Source: Psychroflexus halocasei
Lineage (GTDB): Bacteria > Bacteroidota > Bacteroidia > Flavobacteriales > Flavobacteriaceae
Length of the DNA: 49,795 nucleotides
Direction: 5' to 3'
Assembly (NCBI RefSeq): GCF_900107595.1
Contig: NZ_FNQF01000011.1
Span: 1-49,795 of the forward strand
The notes below the pieces were generated by a model, which saw only the letters and a program-made list of their open reading frames with translations, searched no databases and had not been told where the DNA came from. This document shows positions 36,929 to 44,568 of this stretch, piece by piece; the stretch's first letter is position 1; every line of letters begins with the position of its first letter. A program made the translations under genes and the position numbers.

Positions 36929-38374
36929 TTATTTTTTTGGAATTTTAATTTTAAATAGACTTCCTTTTTCTTCTTGTGAGATTAACTGAATCTCACCTTG
37001 ATAATTTTCAATAATGTTTTTGACCATACCTAAACCAAGCCCCATTCCGCTTGATTTGGTTGTGAATTTAGGCTCAAAGATACGATTTTGATTTTCTTCT
37101 TTAATGCCAAGTCCATTATCTGAAATTTCTATGAAAATATGTGTATCATTTTCATTGAGTTTTATTCTGATATTAGGTTTTTCAAGATGTTCTGTTGCCT
37201 GAATTGCGTTTTTGATCAAGTTTGTCAAAATACGAATCAGTTGGGTTTTGTCGAATTTTAAAAATACATCTTCCTCAGGATTTTCAAATGAAATATAATT
37301 TGCATTAAAAATATCAATGGTTAAAGTGATGATTTCTGACACATTAATCAAATCATTTTTTTGAGCTGGCATATTCGCAAAATCAGAGAACGCATTTGCA
37401 ATGGCGCTTAATGTATCAATTTGCTGAATCATACCTTCTGAAAATGACTTTAGCTTTTCTTGAGCATCAGGTGCTTCAGGATTAAATCTGCGTTCAAAAT
37501 TTTGAACATTTAAACGCATTGGTGTTAGCGGATTTTTAATTTCGTGGGCGACTTGTTTTGCCATCATTCGCCAAGCTTCTTCGCGTTCAGATTTCGCGAG
37601 TTTTTCAGCACTTTCCTCAAGTTCATCAATCATCGTGTTGTAAGCGCTCACAAGTGGTCTGATTTCTGTACTTAATCTTTTAACTTCAATTTTCGGGTTT
37701 TTCTGACCGATACGCGTTTTATTAATTTTTGTACTAATAGATTTCAAAGATCTTGTAATATAATTGGATTGGAAGTAAGCCAAAACAATGGCTGCGATGA
37801 GCATTAACGCATAAACTTGAGCAAGAATTATCAAGAAGTCGTTGAGTTCTCTTTTTAAAAAACCGTCATCTTCAATGTATGGTAAATTAAGGATGCCGAT
37901 GGGTTTGAAATATTTGTCGAGTATAAATGTGTAAGATGAATGATATTTCTGATCGTTTTCTGTAAATGTATTGACGTATCTTTTTTCTGTTGAGTTTTTT
38001 AAAAGCTCTAATTTATTTTCTGGGATTCGACGCTCTGTAGAATCAAGATAAAATTTTGGCATCGAGGATTTTAAGAGGTTTCCTTTGATATCAAAAATGT
38101 TGAGTTCTGTGTCGTGAATATCTTGAATTTCGTATATTTTGTCTTTAAAGATAAGCGGCAAATTTTTTGTATTTACCGTGTAATAAGTTGTTCTTAAAAT
38201 GTAATCAATATTTGCTCGAATTGCGTTTTCTTTCCTAACGAGTTTATCGTTATGCAGGCTTTCGGCTTCTTCTTTATAGCGAAATATTGTGACGCCAGCA
38301 ATCAGAATAGAGGCACCAAGAACGAGTGCCATCATGGAGACAAATATTCTTGTGCTGAGCGATTTTTTAAACAT
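36929..38374 (-). CDS. Sensor histidine kinase with HAMP domain (orphan)
   Basis: I start at the ATG at 38374 (MFKKSLSTRIFVSMMAL), which gives 481 residues and a normal first helix; the frame extends 45 bases upstream inside hemJ. Membrane segments lie at about 10-30 and 181-201, with an extracytoplasmic sensor of 150 residues between, then HAMP, the HisKA box with AHEIKNPLTPMRLN (His277) and a GHKL ATPase domain (NAIQAT, DNGLGI, GMGLGL). No response-regulator gene is adjacent. It overlaps hemJ by eight bases. Confidence 0.93.
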   Translation of the reverse strand: MFKKSLSTRIFVSMMALVLGASILIAGVTIFRYKEEAESLHNDKLVRKENAIRANIDYILRTTYYTVNTKNLPLIFKDKIYEIQDIHDTELNIFDIKGNLLKSSMPKFYLDSTERRIPENKLELLKNSTEKRYVNTFTENDQKYHSSYTFILDKYFKPIGILNLPYIEDDGFLKRELNDFLIILAQVYALMLIAAIVLAYFQSNYITRSLKSISTKINKTRIGQKNPKIEVKRLSTEIRPLVSAYNTMIDELEESAEKLAKSEREEAWRMMAKQVAHEIKNPLTPMRLNVQNFERRFNPEAPDAQEKLKSFSEGMIQQIDTLSAIANAFSDFANMPAQKNDLINVSEIITLTIDIFNANYISFENPEEDVFLKFDKTQLIRILTNLIKNAIQATEHLEKPNIRIKLNENDTHIFIEISDNGLGIKEENQNRIFEPKFTTKSSGMGLGLGMVKNIIENYQGEIQLISQEEKGSLFKIKIPKK

Positions 38375-38915
38375 CTTCCCCTTTTTTCTTGCGGTAATTT
38401 TTATAGGTTTTGATACCAATCATCAATAAAACGGCAAGCCCAATTAAACCGACTAAGCCATAAATCCAATCAAAAGCGCTTTTTAAAATCACTAAAAAAA
38501 CGACGGCAAACAATATGATTGTCGCGCCTTCATTCCATAAACGCATTTGGGATGAGGTCCAGCGGATATCATCTTTTTGAAATTGTTTATAAATCTGATG
38601 GTTTTTAAGATGATAAGCAATTAATAAAACAACAAAACCAAGTTTAACGTGCATCCAAGGTTCTTGCAACCACAAGGGTTGATCAATTAACAGCCAAATT
38701 GCAAATATTGTTGCTAAAATAGCAGATGGCCAAGTGATGATATTCCACAATCGACTTGTCATTATTTTAAGTTGGTCACTTAATATTTTTGCTTCGTTTT
38801 CAGGTTTCATTCTAGCTTCAATATGATAAATAAAAAGGCGAGGAATGTAAAATAATCCTGCAAACCAAGTGATCACAAAGATGAGGTGCAAAGCTTTGAT
38901 ATAATTATATGCCAT
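38367..38915 (-). CDS. hemJ: Protoporphyrinogen oxidase HemJ (CopD-like)
   Basis: This 182-residue protein has four or five membrane helices and the HemJ opening YIKALHLIFVITWFAGLFYIPR, with His10 and the conserved Trp, followed by a conserved Lys-rich stretch in the middle. It oxidises protoporphyrinogen IX to protoporphyrin IX in haem synthesis. It heads an operon with a sensor kinase and enoyl-CoA hydratase. A -7 element lies 21 bases upstream. Confidence 0.92.
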   Translation of the reverse strand: MAYNYIKALHLIFVITWFAGLFYIPRLFIYHIEARMKPENEAKILSDQLKIMTSRLWNIITWPSAILATIFAIWLLIDQPLWLQEPWMHVKLGFVVLLIAYHLKNHQIYKQFQKDDIRWTSSQMRLWNEGATIILFAVVFLVILKSAFDWIYGLVGLIGLAVLLMIGIKTYKNYRKKKGEDV

Positions 38916-38936
38916 CAGAAAAGAATTTTAATCATC

Positions 38937-38944
38937 CAAAGATA
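38937..38944 (-). promoter_or_regulatory. -7 element TATCTTTG before hemJ
   Basis: A perfect TAnnTTTG on the minus strand 21 bases before the hemJ ATG. No TTG at the usual distance. Confidence 0.5.
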
Positions 38945-39076
38945 AGAAATTTGCTTATCGTCTATTTTATATTCAGCGCTGATTTTGAAAAGAGTTTTTA
39001 TTATTAAATCCTTTGAGATGGAATAGAAATTAAGGGGTTGTGTGTATGGGTTTTATTTATTAAAAAGGTAGGAAAA

Positions 39077-39181
39077 ATGAAATTTGGTTTTTTCTTTAAT
39101 AGAACACTTGTTATTCTGAAAATTATGACGACAATGAATAATTTTAATAGATTTGTGAAAATATTAGTAAAAAATGGATAA
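39077..39181 (+). CDS. Possible 34-codon leader ORF overlapping the restriction gene start
   Basis: An ATG at 39077 after AGGTAGGAAAA (a fairly good ribosome site) opens a 34-codon frame that encodes a basic, hydrophobic peptide (begins MKFGFFFNRT). Its stop overlaps the restriction-endonuclease start in the sequence ATGGATAA, the arrangement that couples translation. It is too short to identify and could be chance. If real it may limit or delay nuclease synthesis. Confidence 0.35.
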   Translation: MKFGFFFNRTLVILKIMTTMNNFNRFVKILVKNG

Positions 39182-39881
39182 TCAACAAAGAGAGCAAATA
39201 TTAAAAAATGCCAAACAATTTTTTAGAGATGAGATTGTTCAGAATCACATTAATGGCGCTTGCAAAAGAGCAAGTCGACTTCCTGAGTATAATGTAAATC
39301 CATTTTTGTTTAAATACTTAGCTAACTTTTTAACTGGAAATGATACTCCTGAAAGTATTGCAAGAGCATTGGTTCTACCAAGAATTCTGGGTTCATCTAT
39401 CACAACTTCATTTGGTATGAAAATCCAGAATTTGATAAGCAGCCTTTTTCAAGGGCTTGGCTCAACAACCCAAGGAATAGATATTGAGTTTATTGATGCA
39501 ATTGACGGCAGGAAAAAGTATTGTCAATTGAAAGCTGGTCCAAACACAATTAACCATGATGATGTTACAACAATTGTAAATCACTTCAACGGTGTGCGAA
39601 ATCTTGCAAGAACTAACAATTTGAATGTTGGAATCAATGATATGATTGTGGGAGTTGTTTACGGAGAGCCTGCTGAATTAAGCTCTCATTATAATCGTGT
39701 TGGGGAAAATTACCCTGTTTTTATTGGTCAAGATTTCTGGTATCGATTAACTGGAAAAGATGATTTTTACTTCGAACTTATTGATGCTATTGGTGAAGTT
39801 GCTTTAGAAGTAGATGGGAGTGAAGTTGTTGAAACTACAATACAAAAACTTGCCAAAGAAATTGCAGAAAAGTATCAGTAA
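39174..39881 (+). CDS. Type II restriction endonuclease (PD-(D/E)XK-like)
   Basis: This 235-residue protein has no close family I can name with certainty, but its position opposite a 5-methylcytosine methylase and its core GIDIEFIDAIDGRKKYCQLKAG (split: Asp103, then Gln118-Leu-Lys120) fit the D-x(n)-(E/Q)xK active site of type II restriction enzymes. The following AGPNTIN is shared with several such nucleases. An alpha-helical N-terminal half contains a basic KRASR patch. The stop lies ten bases from the convergent methylase stop. Recognition site cannot be read from sequence. Confidence 0.8.
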   Translation: MDNQQREQILKNAKQFFRDEIVQNHINGACKRASRLPEYNVNPFLFKYLANFLTGNDTPESIARALVLPRILGSSITTSFGMKIQNLISSLFQGLGSTTQGIDIEFIDAIDGRKKYCQLKAGPNTINHDDVTTIVNHFNGVRNLARTNNLNVGINDMIVGVVYGEPAELSSHYNRVGENYPVFIGQDFWYRLTGKDDFYFELIDAIGEVALEVDGSEVVETTIQKLAKEIAEKYQ

Positions 39882-39891
39882 AAAGTCATTT

Positions 39892-41121
39892 TCACTTTTT
39901 TACATAATATTCATTTAAGACTTTGATAATAGAGTAGCCAATCTCTTCTGCTAAGTTTACAGGAACAGCATTACCTATTTGTTTATATTGTTGAGAAATT
40001 GAACCAGCAAACTCCCAATCATCAGGAAATGTCTGAATCCTTGCATATTCTCTCACCGTAAATGGTCGAGTTTCGTCAGGATGACATCGCTCTGTTTGTT
40101 TCTGAGCAGGACTACAAGTTAAAGTCAAACTAGGTTCATCCCATCCAATTCTTCTAGCCATTCCAGTCTTTCCTCCGCCTAAATAAAAACTCTTACCCAT
40201 ATAATCTTTTTGAATATCAAGAGGTAAATCTCTCCAATATCCTTTTGGTGGAACTAAATCTAAAACTTCTTTTTTATGTTCGGGATACTTAGAACCTTTT
40301 GATTGAGGGACATCACAATTGTAAAGTTCACTCTTTTTAAGAGCATCCTTTAAATTATATATTTTTCTATGCGGTTTAGGATATTTATATTCTATATCAA
40401 TATCTTTTCTAATTCCTACAAGTATCAATCTTTCTCTCTTTTGCGGAACTCTAAAGTTAATCGCTTTTAAAACTTGTGGTGGAGCAACTTTATATCCTAT
40501 TTCATCGAGTATAGAAATCATTCCTTTCAGAGTTTTTCCATTATCGTGACTTAATAGTCCACGAACATTTTCGCCAATACAGATAGCAGGATTAACTTCT
40601 TGAACTGCTCTTGCAAATTCATAAAAAAGCGTTCCTCTAGCATCTTTAAGTCCTAACTTTTTACCTGCATAACTGAATGCCTGACAAGGAAATCCTCCAG
40701 TAACAATATCTACCTTATTTTTGAACTTCGAAAAATCAAAATTTTTAATATCACCTTCTAAAACATTCCAGTTGGGTCTATTATTTCTTAGAGTTTGGCA
40801 TGCCCATTTATCAATCTCATTTAGAGCCGCACATTTTAAACCTGCCTCTTCCAAACCTATTGCCAATCCGCCTGCTCCTGCAAATAATTCTAAAATTGAA
40901 TATTCATTTTCAGGTTTAACATGGTTTGAAACATCATCTTCAACGATTTCATCAAAAAGATTACCTAATAAAGTTTGAACATCTGATTTTCTATAAACTC
41001 TGTAGTTAGAAACAGGTTCTCGAACAGCGTTTAAAATACCTTCTTTATCCCATCTACGCAAGGTCTCCTTACTTTTACCAATAATTTCAGATGTTTCCGC
41101 TAATGTTAAATAATCTTTCAT
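39892..41121 (-). CDS. DNA cytosine-5 methyltransferase with fused MerR-like HTH
   Basis: I start at the ATG at 41121. The 409-residue protein begins with a MerR/excisionase-type helix-turn-helix (residues 4-52: LTLAETSEIIGKSKETLRRWDKEG and YRVYRKSDV), then the methylase domain: FAGAGG 80-85, PCQ 145-147 with catalytic Cys146, ENV 184-186, QKRER 227-231, a target domain and GNAVP near the end. It protects the host from the convergent nuclease. The N-terminal DNA-binding domain and a dyad in the promoter suggest self-repression. Confidence 0.95.
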   Translation of the reverse strand: MKDYLTLAETSEIIGKSKETLRRWDKEGILNAVREPVSNYRVYRKSDVQTLLGNLFDEIVEDDVSNHVKPENEYSILELFAGAGGLAIGLEEAGLKCAALNEIDKWACQTLRNNRPNWNVLEGDIKNFDFSKFKNKVDIVTGGFPCQAFSYAGKKLGLKDARGTLFYEFARAVQEVNPAICIGENVRGLLSHDNGKTLKGMISILDEIGYKVAPPQVLKAINFRVPQKRERLILVGIRKDIDIEYKYPKPHRKIYNLKDALKKSELYNCDVPQSKGSKYPEHKKEVLDLVPPKGYWRDLPLDIQKDYMGKSFYLGGGKTGMARRIGWDEPSLTLTCSPAQKQTERCHPDETRPFTVREYARIQTFPDDWEFAGSISQQYKQIGNAVPVNLAEEIGYSIIKVLNEYYVKK

Positions 41122-41163
41122 AGTAACCAAGTTAGTAAACCTTACACAATGGTTACAAATGTA
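41121..41163 (-). promoter_or_regulatory. Promoter and candidate operator of the methylase gene
   Basis: A perfect -7 element TACATTTG lies at 41156-41163 on the minus strand. Between it and the start are an inverted repeat, GTAACCA (41123-41129) and TGGTTAC (41150-41156), and a third half-site, TAGTAAAC (41133-41140), 12 bases from TAGTAACC (41121-41128). A protein bound there would cover the transcription start. The methylase's own HTH is the natural candidate. Confidence 0.5.
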
Positions 41164-41299
41164 AATAGAATTTTTAATTCGACAATCTTATAATTTCAGA
41201 TTTTGGATCATTATTTTAAAATATATAATAAAAGCGCTAAATGTATTTTAAGAAGAAGAGTGTTTTGACCCCTATGAAACAACCCCATTTTCTCACCCA

Positions 41300-41333
41300 G
41301 AAAAAAAGCTTGCTTTTATATCAAAAGCAAGCT
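41300..41333 (-). terminator. Terminator after the SIMPL-domain gene
   Basis: An 11-base perfect stem, AGCTTGCTTTT (41307-41317) with AAAAGCAAGCT (41323-41333), followed on the minus strand by seven T. It lies 26 bases after the stop. Confidence 0.9.
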
Positions 41334-41358
41334 CAAATTATTTGTCATTAATGCAAAA

Positions 41359-42063
41359 TTAGATACTGAATTTCGCATAAACTTCAGCTGTAAATTTGAT
41401 TTTTTCAAACTCGATGTCCAGCATTTCAGGAGCTGGTGGTGGCGGTACTGATGCCATCCCTCGAATTTGAACGCCAGATACTTTTCCGCTCAAATAATTT
41501 TGTCGCATCTGTAAATCGGACACATAAAGCAAGGGGCCTAATTTGATGTCAAGTGGTTTTAACATGGCTTCAGCGTTGTTTTTCGCTTTTAAAACAGCTT
41601 TTGCTTTCAACTGTGAAATAAGATTTTCTCTGTCCGTAAATTCTGTTTTTGTGATATTCACATTTGAGATTTCGGCCTGATCTAATTTCACTAAAACTTG
41701 TCCTGCCATTTTTGCATCGTGTACAATAAGGTTGTAAGTTTTAGCTTTAAGAACTTTCTGACCTCTTAAAAAGTATTTTTTAAAATCACTGCTGAGGTCA
41801 ACAAGTGTCAAGTCTTCACTGATATCAATATCTAAAGATTCGAGCGCGCGTTTAAGATCTTGTTCTTGCTCTTCAGCGGTTTTCTTTTTCTTGGTATCTT
41901 CTTCATCAATCGTGATTTCGATTGTGATTTTATCGGGTGTCACCAAAGTATCTACTTTCGCTTTTGTTTCAAGATAAGATCTATCCAAAAAGTTTTTTGA
42001 CTGCCCAAAGCTTGTTAAACTGATGAGGCTGATAAAGAGTATAAAAATTTTTGATTGTATCAT
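41359..42063 (-). CDS. Secreted SIMPL-domain (DUF541) protein
   Basis: This 234-residue protein has a signal peptide ending SFGQ, then the SIMPL domain with repeated beta-alpha segments, including KAKNNAEAMLKPLDIKLGPLLYVSD, the most conserved part of DUF541. A short proline run (PPPPAP) precedes the last strand. SIMPL proteins are periplasmic and of unclear role. It lies 22 bases after the small barrel gene on the same strand. Confidence 0.85.
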   Translation of the reverse strand: MIQSKIFILFISLISLTSFGQSKNFLDRSYLETKAKVDTLVTPDKITIEITIDEEDTKKKKTAEEQEQDLKRALESLDIDISEDLTLVDLSSDFKKYFLRGQKVLKAKTYNLIVHDAKMAGQVLVKLDQAEISNVNITKTEFTDRENLISQLKAKAVLKAKNNAEAMLKPLDIKLGPLLYVSDLQMRQNYLSGKVSGVQIRGMASVPPPPAPEMLDIEFEKIKFTAEVYAKFSI

Positions 42064-42085
42064 TTTTTAAAATTTAAGTGTTTAA

Positions 42086-42643
42086 TTAAAATCTGTAACC
42101 AACGTAAAATCCTGCGTGAAACTCAACATTTGAAAATCTATCACCAACTTCATCACTAAAGTTTCTGGCAACAGAAGCAAAAGGAGCAAGCACAAAAGTG
42201 TCGTTAAAATTCCATTTATAGCCAGCGCCAATGCCGACCATAAAAGTATCCATATCCGTTTTTTCAGTTACTGGGTTTGGAAGTCCATCTAAAACAACAT
42301 CTTGTTCAAAATCACCAAATCTATATTTTACAAAAGGATTGGCGTACAAACCTGCACCAGCATTATAGGTGTCAAAATAATAATTGTAGCCCAACTTGAC
42401 TGAATTTGTATTAAATTTTCGAGAACCAGATTCGCTATGAAAATTTATGCGGTCATTAATCAACGCAACTACTTCAATAGATTGATTTGTACCAATAAAT
42501 CCTTCGTAGCCAACTTCCGCAGAAGCCATAATAATGGTATTTGCAATATTAACTTTAATTTCGTTTTTAGGGTATTCTGTGTCTTGTGCAAATGTTTTTG
42601 CAGACAAAATGATAAGACCGAGAATAAGAAATATTTTTTTCAT
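42086..42643 (-). CDS. Small outer-membrane beta-barrel protein
   Basis: I start at the ATG at 42643, giving MKKIFLILGLIILSAKTFAQ as signal peptide; another ATG is six bases upstream. The 185-residue mature-plus-signal product has alternating strands with many Tyr, Phe and Gly, and ends HAGFYVGYRF, a classic barrel C terminus. It resembles OmpW/PorT-size eight-stranded barrels, but I cannot place a family. It precedes the SIMPL gene. Confidence 0.82.
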   Translation of the reverse strand: MKKIFLILGLIILSAKTFAQDTEYPKNEIKVNIANTIIMASAEVGYEGFIGTNQSIEVVALINDRINFHSESGSRKFNTNSVKLGYNYYFDTYNAGAGLYANPFVKYRFGDFEQDVVLDGLPNPVTEKTDMDTFMVGIGAGYKWNFNDTFVLAPFASVARNFSDEVGDRFSNVEFHAGFYVGYRF

Positions 42644-42764
42644 GTCCATTTGTTTGATTTCATATTGATTGGCACAAAATTCGGCTTAATTCAAAAAAAC
42701 TCATCAAAAAGAATCGTTAAATCTATATTCAGATTTCTTTTATTTGATAGTGTTTCGAGTAATT

Positions 42765-44426
42765 TTATTGCGGGATCGCTGCGATTAAATCGCTCGTATA
42801 TTCTTTCTTTGGATTTGCATAAACATCATCAGCATCGCCGCGTTCAACAATTTCACCTTGATACATTACTAAGAGTTGATCCGACATGTATTTGACAACT
42901 GACAAATCGTGCGAAATAAAAATATAGGTAAAGCCAAAATCTTGTTTAAGTTCGTTTAAAAGGTTCAAAACCTGAGCTTGCACAGAAATATCAAGCGCAG
43001 AAACAGATTCATCACAAATCACTAACTTGGGTTGTACACCAATTGTTCGTGCAATGCCAATACGCTGGCGTTGACCACCGCTAAACTCATGCGGATATCT
43101 GTGAAAATGCTCGGCTGAAAGCCCTACGCGATCTAATAATTCATAAGCTTTTTTGACGGCTTCTTTTCTGTTTGCATAAATATGATGCACGAGCATAGGC
43201 TCCACAATTGCCTCGCCAACACTTAAACGCGGATTTAAACTCGAAAAAGGATCTTGGAAAATCAGCTGAATTTCACGTCTTAATTTTTTAAATTCTTTAG
43301 AAGATAAATTGGCTAAATCTTGTCCTTTATACCAAATTTCGCCAGCATTGACTTTTTCAATACCCAAAATCAAATTTCCTAAAGTTGATTTTCCACAACC
43401 TGATTCGCCTACCAAACCTAAAGTTTCGCCTTCATAAAGCTCAAAGCTTACATCATTAACAGCGTAAAATTGATTATCTTTTTTAAACCAATTTCCTTTT
43501 GATCCAAAAATTTTTGAAACCTGATTAACTTTTAATAAAGGCTCTTTTGCATAAAGTTCTTGATGTCTTTGTTGTCGTTCAATTTTGGTTTCAATCTCGG
43601 TGGGCGGATTATTTTCCAAAATATCAGTCACAGTCGGCAATTTTTTTAGACGTTGATCTGTTCTTGGTTTTGAAGCTAATAAAGCTTTGCTGTAGGCTTG
43701 TTGCGGATTGGTGAAAATTTCTTTGGAGGTATTGATTTCCACAAGTTTTCCTTGATACATCACTGCAACACGATTTGCAAATTGCGCCACTAAAGCCAAA
43801 TCATGCGAAATAAAAATGATACTCATTTTAGTCTCTCGCTGAATATCTTTTAAAAGTTGTAAAATCTCTTTTTGAACTGTCACATCCAAAGCTGTCGTCG
43901 GCTCATCTGCAATTAATAATTTGGGTTTGCAGGCAATTGCCATGGCAATCATCACGCGTTGTTTTTGTCCGCCGCTAATTTGATGTGGATAAGATTTAAA
44001 AATCTCTTGAGGTCTTGGAAGTTTCACTTTTTCAAAAAGTTGAAGTACTTCATTTTTGGCGTCTTTAAAAGAAAGTTTTTTATGAAGTTGAAGAATTTCA
44101 CAAACTTGTTTACCACATTTCATCGACGGATTTAAAGAACTCATCGGTTCTTGAAAAATCATCGAAATATCATTTCCGCGCAAGCGACGCACTTCTTCTT
44201 CTGATAATTTAGAAATATTTTGTTCCTGAAATAAAATATCGCCCTCAATTTTAGCTTTTGGACTTAATAAACGCATAATAGCAAGAGAACTTACCGATTT
44301 TCCTGAACCAGATTCGCCAACAATGCCGAGAATTTCATTCTTGTTCAAATCAAAACTGAGGTCTTGAACGACTTTGTTTTGACCAAAACTTACATTCAGT
44401 TGTTTGACGGAAAGAAGAGGCATCAT
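42765..44426 (-). CDS. ABC transporter with two fused ATPase domains (peptide import type)
   Basis: This 553-residue protein has two full ABC ATPases in tandem: Walker A GESGSGKS 37-44 and GESGCGKS 340-347, signatures ISGGQ 150-154 and FSGGQ 448-452, and Walker B LLIADE and LVICDE. The arrangement matches YejF-type or DppD-DppF fusions for oligopeptide uptake. No permease or binding protein is adjacent in the window, so it is orphaned here. Two ATGs in a row at the start leave a one-codon doubt. Confidence 0.93.
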   Translation of the reverse strand: MMPLLSVKQLNVSFGQNKVVQDLSFDLNKNEILGIVGESGSGKSVSSLAIMRLLSPKAKIEGDILFQEQNISKLSEEEVRRLRGNDISMIFQEPMSSLNPSMKCGKQVCEILQLHKKLSFKDAKNEVLQLFEKVKLPRPQEIFKSYPHQISGGQKQRVMIAMAIACKPKLLIADEPTTALDVTVQKEILQLLKDIQRETKMSIIFISHDLALVAQFANRVAVMYQGKLVEINTSKEIFTNPQQAYSKALLASKPRTDQRLKKLPTVTDILENNPPTEIETKIERQQRHQELYAKEPLLKVNQVSKIFGSKGNWFKKDNQFYAVNDVSFELYEGETLGLVGESGCGKSTLGNLILGIEKVNAGEIWYKGQDLANLSSKEFKKLRREIQLIFQDPFSSLNPRLSVGEAIVEPMLVHHIYANRKEAVKKAYELLDRVGLSAEHFHRYPHEFSGGQRQRIGIARTIGVQPKLVICDESVSALDISVQAQVLNLLNELKQDFGFTYIFISHDLSVVKYMSDQLLVMYQGEIVERGDADDVYANPKKEYTSDLIAAIPQ

Positions 44427-44524
44427 AGATTTTTAGCTTGAGCTGTAAAGATAAAAAATCAATTGACTTTTGAAATATGAAATGATTGATGAAACGCATC
44501 AACGCGGAAAATAAACACTTGCAT

Positions 44525-44556
44525 TTGCACGTCATAAAATATTCGACTTATCTTTG
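44525..44556 (+). promoter_or_regulatory. Strong Bacteroidota promoter of the large outer-membrane protein
   Basis: TTG (44525-44527), 21 bases, then a perfect TATCTTTG (44549-44556), ending 12 bases before the ATG at 44569. This is the best match to the Bacteroidota consensus in the window. Confidence 0.7.
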
Positions 44557-44568
44557 AGTTTTACTTGT

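Noticed and set aside
39034-41286. GGGGTTGT (39034-39041) and ACAACCCC (41279-41286) as inverted repeats flanking the restriction-modification pair
   Set aside because: Only eight bases match, the flanking bases do not align well, and there is no target duplication or transposase. Chance is likely in 2.2 kb.
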